A stretch of 64,000 nt of DNA from Echria macrotheca (GCA_030411725.1 MU839848.1:186001-250000); one strand, 5' to 3'; shown: positions 1 through 11,171, counted from the first letter of the stretch. Numbers and translations are program-made. Notes: generated from the sequence alone by a model not told the origin.

Positions 1-1146
1 GACCCGCAGCTCCATCATCTGCTCATGGGTAAGACCGGGGAGGATCTCGATCAGAGGCTCTGTCTCTGGCGCACGCTTCTCGCCCCTCAGAGCCTTGGCC
101 AGGCGGGCCGCATCGTCCACCGGATCATGAAACCGTGCACGGCGGGGGCGACGTCGATCATCGTCCGAGCCGATCGGAGATATGGCCTCGGCAATCTCAG
201 GATTCGAGGTACGGCTGGGTAGCAGCAGGGGCGAGGGCATCGGGGATAGCTGCTGGTAAGTGCCATGGTACGATTCCAACAAGGGTGATGGTGGCGCCGC
301 CGAGAGGGACATGCCCATCGATGCCTGGTGGTGGCCAGTGTTTACCGTCAGGCTTGCCATCCGTCCAGTAGGGGGCTGCGGTGAGGTCCCACGCTTCATG
401 GCGGATTTCATGGGACCAGGGCTGGGGTCGCGGCCGCCGGGTCGGGGTGGGCCGACGTCGAGACGGCTGCTGCTATAGCGAGGGTCTTCGACTTTGGCAT
501 ACTCGTACGGTTTCGGCTGCGCATAAACATAGGTAGCCGAGGGCGGGGACTCCGGACGGCCGGGCGCATCATATCGGGAAGGCCCGGGGGTCTTGCCGTA
601 CGCGAGATCGTCTTCCAGCTTCTCTTTCTTCCGCTCGCGCTCACGTTCCTTGCGCTCCTGGCGTTCTCTGTCCGAGTCGCGGTCCTTGCTCCGAAGCGAG
701 TCTCGCGAGTCCCGCGGTGACGACGAATCCTCGCCACGCCCGCCCGACATCTTAGCGGCGTACTTGGGCGGGAGATACATGCTTGCGCGCTGGAGCTCCT
801 TCTCCCGGTCTGAGTCCCGTTCCCGGTCGCGGTCGCGGTCGCGCTCCTTTTCGCGCTCTCTCTCCCTGTCCCTTCCATACTCGCGCTCGCGGTCCCGGTC
901 CTCTCGTCGGCGCTTGTAATAGTCATCGTCGTCGTCATCGTCGTCACTATCATCGCGCGGGCCCTTGGAGTACTTGGAGAGCCGTTCGTACTCATATGCC
1001 GTCGATCCCGCGTCGCGCGATGCTTCGGGGGAGGAGGTCGGATACGGGACGGCATCGACGACATCGGGGCGCGTGCGGCTGCGGTCGCGGCCCCCGGGCG
1101 AGCGAGACCGCCCTCGGCGGCCGCTCTCGTCGACTTGCAGGGACAT
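1..1146 (-). CDS. Annexin with long charged N-terminal region (ANXC4-type), N-terminal part
   Basis: A single open frame starts at the ATG at 1146 and runs without a stop to base 1 (382 codons), so the gene is cut by the window edge. The start MSLQVDESGRRGRSRSPGG resembles fungal ANXC4-type annexins. An acidic DDDDDDDD run and an Arg/Asp/Glu repeat tract (about residues 70-180) follow, then a Pro/Ser-rich linker with PPSPLLESYHGTYQ and SPMPSPLL. The last 50 residues enter the folded part: RARFHDPVDDAARLAKALRG and then ILPGLTHEQMMELRV, the opening of an annexin repeat. Annexins are Ca2+-dependent phospholipid-binding proteins; the core repeats lie outside the window. Reading frames on the opposite strand here look like SR proteins only because they mirror the RD/RE codons. 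Family assignment is by recognised N-terminal motifs, so moderately high confidence. Confidence 0.82.
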   Translation of the reverse strand, partial: MSLQVDESGRRGRSRSPGGRDRSRTRPDVVDAVPYPTSSPEASRDAGSTAYEYERLSKYSKGPRDDSDDDDDDDDYYKRRREDRDREREYGRDREREREKERDRDRDRERDSDREKELQRASMYLPPKYAAKMSGGRGEDSSSPRDSRDSLRSKDRDSDRERQERKERERERKKEKLEDDLAYGKTPGPSRYDAPGRPESPPSATYVYAQPKPYEYAKVEDPRYSSSRLDVGPPRPGGRDPSPGPMKSAMKRGTSPQPPTGRMASLTVNTGHHQASMGMSLSAAPPSPLLESYHGTYQQLSPMPSPLLLPSRTSNPEIAEAISPIGSDDDRRRPRRARFHDPVDDAARLAKALRGEKRAPETEPLIEILPGLTHEQMMELRV

Positions 1147-2342
1147 GGATGTGCGTGCCTACTTGCAAGCTGGCCTGTGGTCCGTGGTCTCGTGCTTTGG
1201 TCGGTCTGAAGTTTGCTGTTCGAGGGGCGAAGAGGGGCTGTGGGGTCGGTCAAGGCGAGTTCGCGCGAGGAGGTACCCAGCAATGTTCCCAGGAGTCGAT
1301 TTGCCGCACTTCTGCCACTGGCTAGCCTCGTAGCAGAATGGAAAAGAGCACTCTGCGCCCGTTCCACGGATAATGGGCGACCGAGGGTATATCAAGGGAA
1401 TTGGAGGTCAGTTGGGCTGGAGATGAAGGAGGGGTTGGTTTGCTGGGACCTCGCTCGGGACCTTCGAAACCAGGCTCAGGCTGAGTGGACCGCTGCACGG
1501 CGTGAAACGGGGTGCTGAGACCCAGCTCTATCCAATCGCAGGCCGTGTCGTGCCGATCAGGGATGGCGCCGTCGCCCAGGGACGGCGGCCCTGCATACAC
1601 ATTTGTCCCCGTCATTGGATAGGGCTGCTTGCTAATGATTGCTGAGAATAGAATTATCAACGACAAAACATGTCCGATTCGGTGGTTGACCGCTTCATGA
1701 CTGATATATACGTCTAATTAGATTTTCGGTCGCTGCCAGTGCCAAAATCCCGGCCAAAGATTGCTTGCAACTCCGGGGCACAGAGTTCATGCCTTGATGA
1801 CCCCGCCGCTCGGCGGCTCGTAGGGCAGCATGACCCCGAACCGGTCCGAACCAAGCTTCCCCGCACCCAACTGTTCCCTCGCGAGACCCCAATGCAGCAA
1901 TCCTCCTCGATGCTGGGCAGAGGAAGGCCTCCAATACTGAGGTAACTGTTGAGACGATGGAGACGACCACCGGAATCCTGAGTTGCCTGAGCTGAACATT
2001 GAGGCCTTGACGCTGATTGATCGGGACCCGAGCAGCACAAGAACCCTGCGTCTCGTCGATGCCTTTCTTGATTCTTGGCTTATGACCCAAGGTACGCTCA
2101 CCAATCTGAGTTGCCTCTCAACTTCCCATTACCCGCACCGAGTGCTTCCCCAACCCACAGTTGGCCCATCCATCATTAGGCACCCGTGAAGAGTTGCAAC
2201 TCCACTCTCAACGCCAGCCATTACACACACCTGCCATCCCTAGGTTGCATCCGAAGAGATACACCGCAAGTCGGAAAAGCGCAAGATGGACCACCTAGAA
2301 CGCCGATGCAAATGCTTTCAGTTCCGTTCTTCCGTCATCTGA
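1147..2342. other. Intergenic: annexin upstream region and 3' flank of the next gene
   Basis: No recognisable gene. Short overlapping frames are present on both strands, but none shows a domain or a consistent splice pattern. The left part must hold the annexin promoter and leader. Confidence 0.6.
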
Positions 2343-3082
2343 CTAGATCGAGCCCCCACAGTCTCGGTCGTTCAGCTTCTCCGTCTCCTCCATCTCCGAA
2401 GACCGGATTGATAAGGGCTGGTGCGGCCGCTTTTCCTCGTCTTCCAACCTGATGGGCCCATGCCGAGAAACCATCCAGCCGAAGCTACGGGCGTGTTAGC
2501 TTCGAATTTGCAGTACCTCGTGCCAAGCTCTTACCTGCGGCGGAACGATGCCCAGCTTTCGACAAGGAGCACGGCCAGCAAGAAAGCCACCGCCAGCATC
2601 ACAACTAATACGTCGTTCCGGTCCCCTGAGAGCCTCGCATATTGGCAGGGTGTTCGTGGCTTTGCTGACGTCGGGATAGCGATCGAGATGTCCATGTCGC
2701 TGATCTCTAGCATATCCTCATCCTCGGCGTCTATCCTTCGCTGTGCCATGGTCTCTGAGTTTCCCCTTGCGTCGTGACCGTTGGTCTTTCCTCGGGGGAT
2801 GGAGAGTAGATACTCGGAAGGGATAGGGCGTTCAGTCCCGAGAACCTTCGAAATCGGGTCCGATTTTGTGATCCTCTGGGGCCGGTTGTCGAACATGGTA
2901 TCATCAAGCCCACCCCTCAACGGTATAACTTCGGGTGCGGTCCTCGGAAGGCCTCTCCATCGTTTCACCGAGACCCGGTTACCTTCGTCCTGTGAAACAC
3001 GAAGAACCTGAGGGAGGCCGATTGGTGCACCCAGGACAAGAGGTACAAGCTGGAAGGCGAGGTATAGACTGCTCGACCTCAT
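2343..3082 (-). CDS. Small secretory-pathway single-pass membrane protein, function unknown
   Basis: Two exons give 229 aa: 2535-3082 and 2343-2484. The intron (2485-2534) has a GTAAGA donor, a GCTAAC branch point and a TAG acceptor; without splicing the frame stops right after the donor. The chosen start is the ATG at 3082, because MRSSSLYLAFQLVPLVLGAP is a typical signal peptide; an in-frame ATG at 3184 would bury it. A polar region follows (about 25-155), then one strong hydrophobic helix (VLVVMLAVAFLLAVLLV, about residues 160-176) with Arg residues after it, and a roughly 50-residue acidic/basic tail ending in CGGSI. The topology expected is type I: lumenal or extracellular N-terminal part, short cytosolic tail. 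I do not recognise a family. It could be a fungal-specific surface or ER protein. Confidence 0.62.
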
Positions 3083-5119
3083 GGTGGCAGACTCGGCAAT
3101 CAGAGGGGATGCGAGGCGGAGCTGGAGCGTAGAATATCGGCCTCGACCGAGAAGTTGTACCCGGGATTTGTGCAACACGAACAAAAGTCCAGCGGAGGTC
3201 TCAAAAAGACGTCAAGTGCCTCAGCACCGGGACAGTCTGGGGTTATAACCTCGTCAGCCTCGGCGGCGGGCCGGGTTTTGGCTGCAGCGGATAGACCCAA
3301 ATGGCAGCGGGCCGGCTAATGTCGAGCACTAGTAGTCAATATGCCGTGTGTTGGGCTTTCCCAGTTTTGTAATATCTGCAAAATCTGGGGGGGTGGGCGG
3401 GCATCGGCTTGCTTGTTTCGATGGCATGAGACACAGCAGGCTAAAAGCGTTTCCGGTAAGAATCCAATCCTTCTTGCACCTGCTCTTTTTCTCTCTCTCA
3501 GGAAGTGGGAAGGGAGTTTTCTTTCGGAGGACGGGAAGAAGCAAAAGTCGTCGTCCAGGTAGCCAAAAGTAGCAGGAGCTGATCAAGAATGACGGCGGGC
3601 AAGGCCCGGACCGTCTAGCGCACCGCGACTTACACGGATGCCCGACCAACCAGGTGGGTCGAGGAGGCGGCGCTGCAGATGGCAATCGGGGCTTTTTGGT
3701 GTGCATTGTTGCTCGTCCGATGTCACGTTGCCAATCCGTGTGGATATATTCAACCTCCCCCTTTACTATTACGCACCCAAGGACCCGGTAAGGTACCTGG
3801 CCTTTGAGATATTTTATGTGTAAAGAGATAGGGGCTTTCGTGTGTCAAGGTACCTTATATTCATTCTCTGCTAATAACCTCCCACAAGAAAGACTGCCAC
3901 ACGGCCAGCAACAATATGTAACATTGACTGGATCGGCCGTTGAGTAGTGTGGGATCTCGGCCGCTGGGCATGTTATGTTGCGACAAAGCTCTGCAGAGCA
4001 CAAACGTCCGTGACGACAGTCCAAGCATACTACTAAACCTCCTCGGCGTCTGCTTACCTACTAGCTATCACCATCTGGGATTGCTGTGTGTCATTTTCCA
4101 TTCCTCGACGGCGAAGTGGCCGATGGATAAATCAACCTCTTGAACAGTTGTCGCGTTTTGTTGCAAGGTCCTTCGTCTGCAGAACCCCCGAGAGAGAAAA
4201 ACGCGCCTCCTGAAACACTCACCACAACATCGAGTCTATCCGATCCAAATAACACCCACCCCCAACATGTGAAATCCGTACCTAGGCCAGGTGAAAAGAG
4301 TGGGTTTTCCCGGCTGCTGTTGGGGACGGGGATGACGAGCCAGTTTTTTTGAGCTGAATCCGAGTATTATTGAATAGGTTGGGGCCATTTGCAACCTGCA
4401 TTTACAGGAATAAATGAGCTATAGATACCATCACGATCCATTCAAGACACCAAAACATCAAGTTCGTAAGTCCGCTCGAGCCTCATCGCCCTGCACATCG
4501 TCCTGCGGGCGAACCAGCACAGGTCAGGCCATCGTTAAGCTCGTGGAGGAGGAGCTGTGGAGAAGCGTAGCTGATAGTAAAGTGAGCTTACGGAGGGGGG
4601 AGTATTTATATCTTGGTCGAGGCAGACCTTGGTTAGCAACCACAAGCTTTGGTCGATTCCAAGTTCAAGCTAGAGTGGGATGAGCTGCAGGCTACGGCAA
4701 GCCGAATTGTTCCTCATGTGAACATCTGGCACTACAGATCTGATCCATTAGACCACCTGCAAGTTTGCCGAGGTAGTTGCAGCCGGATCTGTGATGGTTT
4801 GTGTAGGTATCGGAACCTGCTAAAGTTAGGTTGTCGAAATCCCCACATGAATGAGAAGCTGTGTGAAGTGTCGCTAAGATCCAAAGCCAAGCCGATCGGC
4901 AATCGGCTCATCAGCCGGTCCCCACATCTCATTGGCCCAAGCTTTCTCAGCCCCTAACCCAGGCGAGGGTTACCATCCCCACCAGGATCCCCCAGCTCGT
5001 CGACGTTGAAACCTGTCTTGTTTTTCTCGCGCCCACCGTCCGCACCCATGAAGCCTTGTCATCGCGCGCCGCGACCCGCGACCCCGATTGCATGGCGAGC
5101 GAGCAGCTTCCCGTGATCC
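3083..5119. other. Intergenic, 2 kb
   Basis: Upstream region of both the minus-strand membrane protein and plus-strand gpi2. No frame with a recognisable domain, no tRNA and no clear repeat was seen. Confidence 0.6.
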
Positions 5120-6752
5120 ATGGCCCCTCCCTCGGGTCTTCACCACTCGGCGCTCCCCTCTGGCAGTCTCAACACTAGCAGCACCGCCGTCAACGGCACC
5201 CGCGACCACCCCATCCTCGCCCGCTCCGCAACCGCGCCCACCACTCTGAAGCCCCACCGGCCCGACCCGTCGCATCTGGCACCCGAGGACGCGTTTGTCT
5301 CGGCATCACCACCCCGCCGGCCGGCGCTCTTTGACGGCGGAAATGGCTCCGGCAACGAGACGCGACCACGGCGCATCCGGCGCAAGGAAGCCAGCCGCAG
5401 CCGGAGCAGGAGGCGCAAGCGCTTCCAGAAGCTGCTATGGGTAAAACAATCTTGTACGTGGCTTGTCCTTGCTCTGGGACCGCTCTTCTGACAGCCAGTC
5501 TCGCGAAGACCCCGACAACTACACAGACCAAGCGACCTTCCTCGAGAACCTGCAGCGCAACCCGCGCGTCCAGCCTTATGACTTTTGGCCGCTGGTGGCC
5601 GACTCCACCGTCATCATGCAGCACGTATGTTCCGTCATCATATTCGTGGTATGCTTCGTGGGCATCTTCCAGGAGCGTGTCAGTCCGGTGTCGGTAGTTG
5701 GATGGGGCAGTTTTGCAACGTTTGTTGGCTGGTTGCTCTGGGATTGGTGGGTCGGCCAAGAGACGCAGGAAGCCGGCGCTGTCGATGGCAATATTCGGGC
5801 TGGGCCCAGGGATTTCCGGCAGCCACGGCGCCAGGACTCGGAGGTCGCCTTGCCCGGATTCAACCCCAGCACGACAAGTGTATCGAGCACGTCGAATATG
5901 GCCTCGGCTGCGAGCTCGAGTACGAATCTCGTCCACGAGAACTACCGCTCACAGCGGTCTATTCCGAATGGCTACGATACTGCTAACGGCGGAAACCTGC
6001 TGATGCCGGGACACGCGCCCTCGAGATCCGTCAGTTCGGTGCACTCAGCAACCTCCCAGACGAGCCTCCCAAAAGCGGATGGATACGGATATGGGGATGG
6101 AGCGTACTGGGACGGCCCCCCTTCGCGGTGGGGGAGGGCAAAGCTACGACTCGGCACCATCAAGTCGGCCATACTCATCTACTTTACCCTCTTGGGGCTG
6201 TCACCCATCCTAAAGTCGCTTACCCGGTCGACATCATCCGACAGCATCTGGGCCATGTCATTCTGGCTCCTGGCCATCAACATATTCTTCTTTGACTACT
6301 CGGGAAGCGGCGGGGTCCGCAAGTTCCCGGTCGCTTCGCTGTCTACGAACGCGGCGCTGATGGCGTCGACGGTGCTGGCGAGCCGGCTCCCTTCAACCGG
6401 TCAGGTGTTTAGCCTGACGTTATTCAGTATCGAGGTGTTTGGGCTGTTTCCCGTTTTCCGGCAGTATGCACGACACCGCAGCTGGCGGTATCATGTGGGT
6501 TTAACTGTGCTGCTGGTGTTGGGCGCCGGTGGCGGAGTGGGCATGATTCTTGGGGACAAGGACGAGCAGCGCGGCCTGCCGTGGAAGAACGGGCTTATCG
6601 GCATGGTGGTAGGATGTTTGATATCGGCAGTGGCCATGGGGGGATGCAGCTGGTGGCTGATTGGATTACAAAAGTACAAGAACGAGATCTACGGACCATG
6701 GGATCCCGCGAGGCCAATAATTATAAGTAGAAGGCATTGGGATGATGAATGA
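5120..6752 (+). CDS. gpi2: GPI2 (PIG-C) subunit of GPI-N-acetylglucosaminyltransferase
   Basis: Membrane subunit of the ER complex that transfers GlcNAc from UDP-GlcNAc to phosphatidylinositol, the first step of GPI-anchor synthesis. Exons 5120-5453 and 5509-6752 give 525 aa. The intron (GTACGT donor, CTGAC branch point) was placed so that the junction restores the conserved LLWVKQSYPDNYTD segment. An Arg/Ser-rich cytosolic N-terminus (1-105) precedes it. FLENLQRNP, PYDFWPLVADSTVI, and several hydrophobic helices (VCSVIIFVVCFVGIF, FATFVGWLLWDWW, and five or six more after residue 285) match the PIG-C family. A Ser-rich insertion of about 120 residues (roughly 195-285) separates the first helix pair from the rest and makes the protein longer than the yeast one. 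It ends with charged YKNEIYGPWDPARP. Expected to be constitutive. Confidence 0.93.
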
Positions 6753-8596
6753 CTTGAATAGACTTGGAATAAGGGACTGCTTTGGTTTCGCGACTGTTGT
6801 TGAAACTCTTGGCTAACCACAGGGAAAAGATGTGCTTATTTCACAGTATACTCGTATCTGTACCACAGTAGACCGGTTTAGAATACTCATCCCGCCAGCC
6901 TGGTCAGGCATCTTGGGATTAAGTTTTCCGAAAAGAGAATGCCGAGGGGTCTCATTGAGCTTCGGAAGAAACTCTAATGGCTTTCGGTTATCTGGGGCGC
7001 AGTTGACTCGTTCACACCGTTGAAATGTAAGCGGCCTTTCTTTGCACCGTTCATCGAGGTTCGGGATGGCATGGCAGGATGGTTGGCTGTCGGGACCGGC
7101 GTGCCTCGTCACGACCTGGCCCTTGGGTGGTCCCATTAGACATTCAGGGCAAGCCACAATTCTGCAAGCGTCGCAATGTCTGCTGTCGGTTTAGTGCTGA
7201 AAGTGGCATTCATCTTGTGAAGTCTTGTCGGCGTTCGAATCGGGTTAGTACTTAGTGGGTGGTCTGCGCAGTCGCGCTGTGACGCGTAGGCGGGCAGTGG
7301 TGACGGAGCAATTCAGCCCGACGGGTCGGGACGATTTGTCTGACCAGCGGGAGCTTGCCGAGACATCTGCTGTGAGCCAAGCTTTTCGGGGCTGTGAACC
7401 CACTACGTAAACCTACTCTAATGTTCAGTGGGGGGTAACACCAAGAAGCTCGCGAGAAGCTTGCAGCCCAGCCTTATGGCGGTCGAGACTTGGCCAAAGT
7501 CTCAGGTACTCATCAGGCACCAACCACCAGCCGACCCCTTGGTTGTTCCTTCCTTGGGATGATGGAGAAGGCTCAACCTCTTCGCGGTTTCAAATCCCCA
7601 ACTGCGGAGACAGTTCGCAATGTTGCCTCTTCCATCGATCAGACTTTGCTGTTGAATCCTCTTCACAAAAACTCTCCAGTCATCGAGGGTTGATACTTCG
7701 CAGCACCAACGAACCGCCAGTGCAACATCAGTCGAGCAGACAAGCCACAGGATTGCGAGACGAGACCGCGAGCCTTGGGAGGGAAGGGCCAAGGGCTGGT
7801 GTGTTTCGTCAGCCAGCAACGTCTCCCCACCCTCGTCACCGACTTCGTCGAGTTGCATCACGACAAGACGGCATTTCCCATCTGTATGAATCCTCACCGG
7901 AATGCTGCGCCGCGCTGTCGCCTGATCCCACGACGCGAGGAGTTAAGGAGCCCAGGTGTTTGGTCAACGTGTCGATTTCTGTGGCTCGATTATTCACTGG
8001 GTCTGCCAGTGGCCTGCTCTCGATTGCGAGTTGGTCGGCCTAAGATTTTCGATCGATTTTCCTTGTTCGGAGCCTTATCCATCCGCCTGGGTTCGGTCTA
8101 GAGCGTTTGCGGCATGGAAGCGCCCTTGCTGGCTTACTATTGCTATGCGAGTGCGAAGGATGTGAAAGGAAGGCTTGGCAATTGGACGGGGACCCGGCGA
8201 CACGTTGCTGGCGACGGGACGCGGAACAAAGCACACGGCAGGGCTGCGGAGCGAGGGCCTGAGAGCACTGCCACGCCGTAACGAGTCCTTGACGCGCATT
8301 CCGAAAAATTGAGCCTCGCTCCCGTTGCCCAACCTGGTGCCAGGGGTGAGAACACGGCCTTTTAAAAGCTGGGCACCGGCCCACCCCGTCTGGAGCAGAT
8401 CTAGACGCCAGATCCCGAGAGACAGGGATATAAGGTTCTCTGCACCTTTCCAGGTTCCTCTGAAATCACTTCGTCAACACCAAAAGTCCGCTGAGGAGCA
8501 TACCTAGTGTACAACACTAATACTTACTTTCTTTACCCCATCTATTCACCGGCAGTGACTGCTTGGTCTTCATTCTTTCACGCCGACTTCGTTTCG
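6753..8596. other. Intergenic, 1.8 kb
   Basis: 3' flank of gpi2 and promoter region of the RTA1-family gene. Frames at 7500-8100 on both strands show no recognisable domain. Nothing further seen. Confidence 0.6.
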
Positions 8597-9722
8597 ATGT
8601 CATCCTCACTTCCGCCTGCGCCGGCAGGCTACCGTGGGTGGTTTGACTTCTGTTTCCATAATCCCAACGACGCCCAATGTGAAGACGTTCCCGGCTTCTA
8701 TGGCTATGCGATCAGCCTTCCAGCAAACGCCACGTTCCTCGCCCTCTTCTCTATTTCCCTCCTCGGCTTCCTCGGCGTTTACCTAGCCACCCGTCGAGGT
8801 CTTGTTTTCACCTTTGCCTTTGCTGCAGGCATCATTCTCGAGATTCTGGGGTATATCGGTCGTATCATGAGCTATAAGAATCGGTGGGATGAGAGTAAGT
8901 CGATTCTCCTTAGTTCCTAGCTCTTCCGCGCTTCCGGTCATCTTTACAGTTTGCCCATATCGTAGTTGTGGACAGCGCTGGGGTAATCCCCCCTTTTTGA
9001 GTCATACTAATATCCTTCTAGATGGCTTCCTCATGCAAATCTGCTGCTTGACCATCGCCCCGGCCTTCCTTGCTGCCGGCATCTACCTCTGCCTGCGCCG
9101 GATCGTCTACGCCTTCGGCCCCGAGAACTCGCGCATTGCACCCGAGACTTATACACGCTTTTTCATCCCGTGCGATGTCATATCCTTGATCCTCCAGGCG
9201 GTGGGCGGCGCCATGGCATCGATCGCCTCGCACAATCACAACTCGACACAAACGGGCGACAACATCATGATTGCGGGCTTGTCGTTTCAGGTTCTCACTC
9301 TGCTCATCTTCATGGCCGTCTCTCTCAACTTCGCCCTCAGAGTGGTCCGGCGGCACCGCCGTCTCGGCGCGGACGCTCTAGACCAGAGCGAGGAAGCCCG
9401 TGCGATCCGCCGCAGCTTCGGCTTCAAGGGGCTGCTGGCCGCCCTGACCATCGCTACCATCTGCATCTTTTGGCGGAGCGTCTTCCGTGTGGCCGAGCTG
9501 AGCCGCGGCTGGGATGGGCCCCTGATGAAGCGCCAAGACTTGTTCATCGGGTTCGAGGGTGTCATGATTGTTGTCGCCTGCTTCGTGCTCAACGTCTTCC
9601 ACCCGAGCATTTTCTTCGGAAGTATGATGGACGGCAAGAGCCCCAGGAAGGCAGGGGAAAAGCCGGGTAGTGTGAGCGACGGCAAGGGTGATTTGACTAG
9701 CGATAGAGCTGGGTCTGTTTAG
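8597..9722 (+). CDS. RTA1-family seven-helix membrane protein
   Basis: Exons 8597-8894 and 9022-9722 give 332 aa. The 127-nt intron has a GTAAGT donor and a TACTAAT branch point, and splicing restores the conserved RWDENGFLMQ. Alternating hydrophobic helices typical of RTA1-like proteins are visible: FLALFSISLLGFLGVYLA, GLVFTFAFAAGIILEILGYIGR, ICCLTIAPAFLAAGIYLCLRRIV, FFIPCDVISLILQAVGG, LSFQVLTLLIFMAVSLNF, LLAALTIATICIFWRSVFR and GVMIVVACFVLNVFHPSIFF. Family marks include ARTY-like PETYTRFFIPCD and the WRSVFRVAE segment. The family includes yeast Rta1, Rsb1 and Pug1, linked to sterol-drug resistance and lipid or haem translocation, usually at the plasma membrane; the substrate cannot be told from sequence. 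An in-frame ATG at 8507 would add 30 residues with no clear feature, so the ATG at 8597 was chosen. Confidence 0.93.
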
Positions 9723-10366
9723 AGCTTTTGTGTTTGGACTGGTCATGATAGACTGCGATTTAGAGCCTGTGACAATGATCTATATACCTAGAATGTTCGA
9801 GTACGGTCTACTGCCGATAAGGTATCTTGACAATGAGTCTGCACTGGTTGACGTCTGAATACAACTTCCCGTGAGGGAACTAGACCCTAATGATCAACAG
9901 ACCCAGAACCTGTGCCTTGCAGTATTTCTGCCACGCATTGGACACCGAACATGGTAGCTAACTAACAACACGACTAGCATCTGGCCTGTACCAGCTTCAT
10001 CCCCATCCAGCCCAGGTAGTAGAGGTTTCCAGAGCTGACCCGTTACTCCTAACCCATCTCGGTGTCCTACCGGCTTGCCACACGCCTGCTCCATCTACTT
10101 CTCACTACACCACTGATTGTCCTCAACCACCAGCGATGCCGACCTGGCTCACGTCCCCACGGCGCCCGACATCGGGAGATGGGTGTGGTAGGTGGACTTA
10201 TATACGCCCAACCCAACTACTTGTACATACCATCGCCATCACGGGTCCACAGCACCACAGCAGCACGACCAACAAACCAACAACAAAATTGAAGAAGCCC
10301 ATAAACAAAAAAAACGAGGGAAGGTAATTCCCTCAATGATCGAGAAAAAAAAAGTAAAAAAGAGTG
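9723..10366. other. Intergenic between RTA1-family gene and tRNA-Gly
   Basis: No gene recognised. A-rich runs at 10344-10361 become T runs on the minus strand and may act as back-up Pol III terminators for the tRNA. Confidence 0.6.
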
Positions 10367-10373
10367 AAAAAAA
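10367..10373 (-). terminator. Pol III terminator of tRNA-Gly
   Basis: Seven T residues on the minus strand begin two bases after the tRNA 3' end, the usual Pol III stop. Further T runs follow on the minus strand at 10344-10361. Confidence 0.85.
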
Positions 10374-10374
10374 C

Positions 10375-10445
10375 TGCGTCAGCCGCGAATCGAACGCGGG
10401 GCCCATCGATGGCAACGATGGATTTTACCACTAAACCACTGACGC
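10375..10445 (-). tRNA. tRNA-Gly (anticodon GCC)
   Basis: The minus-strand sequence folds as a standard cloverleaf of 71 nt without intron. The acceptor stem GCGTCAG pairs with CTGACGC, with discriminator A. The D arm contains GGTTTAGTGGTAAA (A box). The anticodon stem CATCG/CGATG closes a seven-base loop TTGCCAT with anticodon GCC. The T arm CCGCG-TTCGATT-CGCGG carries the B box. It decodes GGC and GGU glycine codons. Confidence 0.97.
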
Positions 10446-11171
10446 TTGGTATCCTTGTCTCATATCCATCCCCATAATCATCCAACTTTCCGAGTTTCGG
10501 CGTTCCTCAGAATTCATTCACTCACTCATTCATTCATTTGTTCAGGGGGTTGTTGGTTTTGGTTCAACTCTACGGAATACCTAGTGTGCCTTACTTATGG
10601 TGATGTTATGTAGTATGTATTCCCGTTACATGTATGCATGCATGCATGCCAGGTACTCTGTAGATTATTCTCCTCTATGCTCTATCATCTATGCTATCCT
10701 GATATTCACGGCTCCAGCTGGCTAGGGGTCGTGCCGGCATATAACCACAGCTGGGGGTTTTAAGGTGCTGACCTTAGAATTCTGGCAATCCTTTTGGATG
10801 GCTGGCTCAATTGTGTGTGGTCCTGCAGCCCGGTCGTCACACTGATCTTGTCTATTCCTATTCAGTCCGTTTATTCAAATTTCGTCATTTATCAATATGT
10901 TCAACTGTCCATCCAGGGACTCTTCTTCTGGTGTATTGTGTGTATCATGTATCATATCAAAAAGTCTACTCCAGCGCCCAACCTGTAATGCACAACAATC
11001 TACCAACCGCAACACCTATGTACATACAATACATCTATCTCTTCCCCTCCTCCCCGTCACTCCCCCCCGATACTACCCGAAAAATCCACACCGTTCGTAC
11101 TCGTCGTAACCACGGCCCTGCCTATGAGCAGTCAGCAAGCCGCTCCTCTAACCAACCAAAGCCCAAGTCGA
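10446..11171. other. Intergenic between tRNA-Gly and TGL1 3' end
   Basis: Contains a CATT/CACT-rich stretch (10513-10538), a perfect (ATGC)4 microsatellite (10634-10649) and copy A of the dispersed element listed separately. No coding signal recognised. Confidence 0.6.
10730..10842 (+). repeat. Dispersed element, copy A
   Basis: Bases 10763-10798 (36 nt) are identical to 47740-47775, and weaker similarity continues about 33 bases to the left and 40 to the right. Matching blocks outside the core include CGTGC at both left ends and CGTCGTCACA-like sequence at both right ends. No long open frame or obvious terminal inverted repeat was seen. It lies 285 bp upstream of tRNA-Gly. Candidates are a degenerate transposon or solo-LTR fragment, a SINE, or a conserved non-coding RNA. 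Confidence 0.7.

Noticed and set aside
408..1367. 319-codon minus-strand frame and plus-strand SR-like frames (593-919, 783-1325)
   Set aside because: They are out-of-frame copies of the annexin N-terminal codons; the frame from 1146 reads a recognised protein.
5441..5498. Alternative gpi2 intron beginning at the GTAAAA after LLW
   Set aside because: It is in frame, but removes the conserved VKQSY; the intron at 5454-5508 restores it.
7502..8101. Several frames of 100-170 codons upstream of the RTA1-family gene
   Set aside because: Overlapping on both strands with no recognisable feature.
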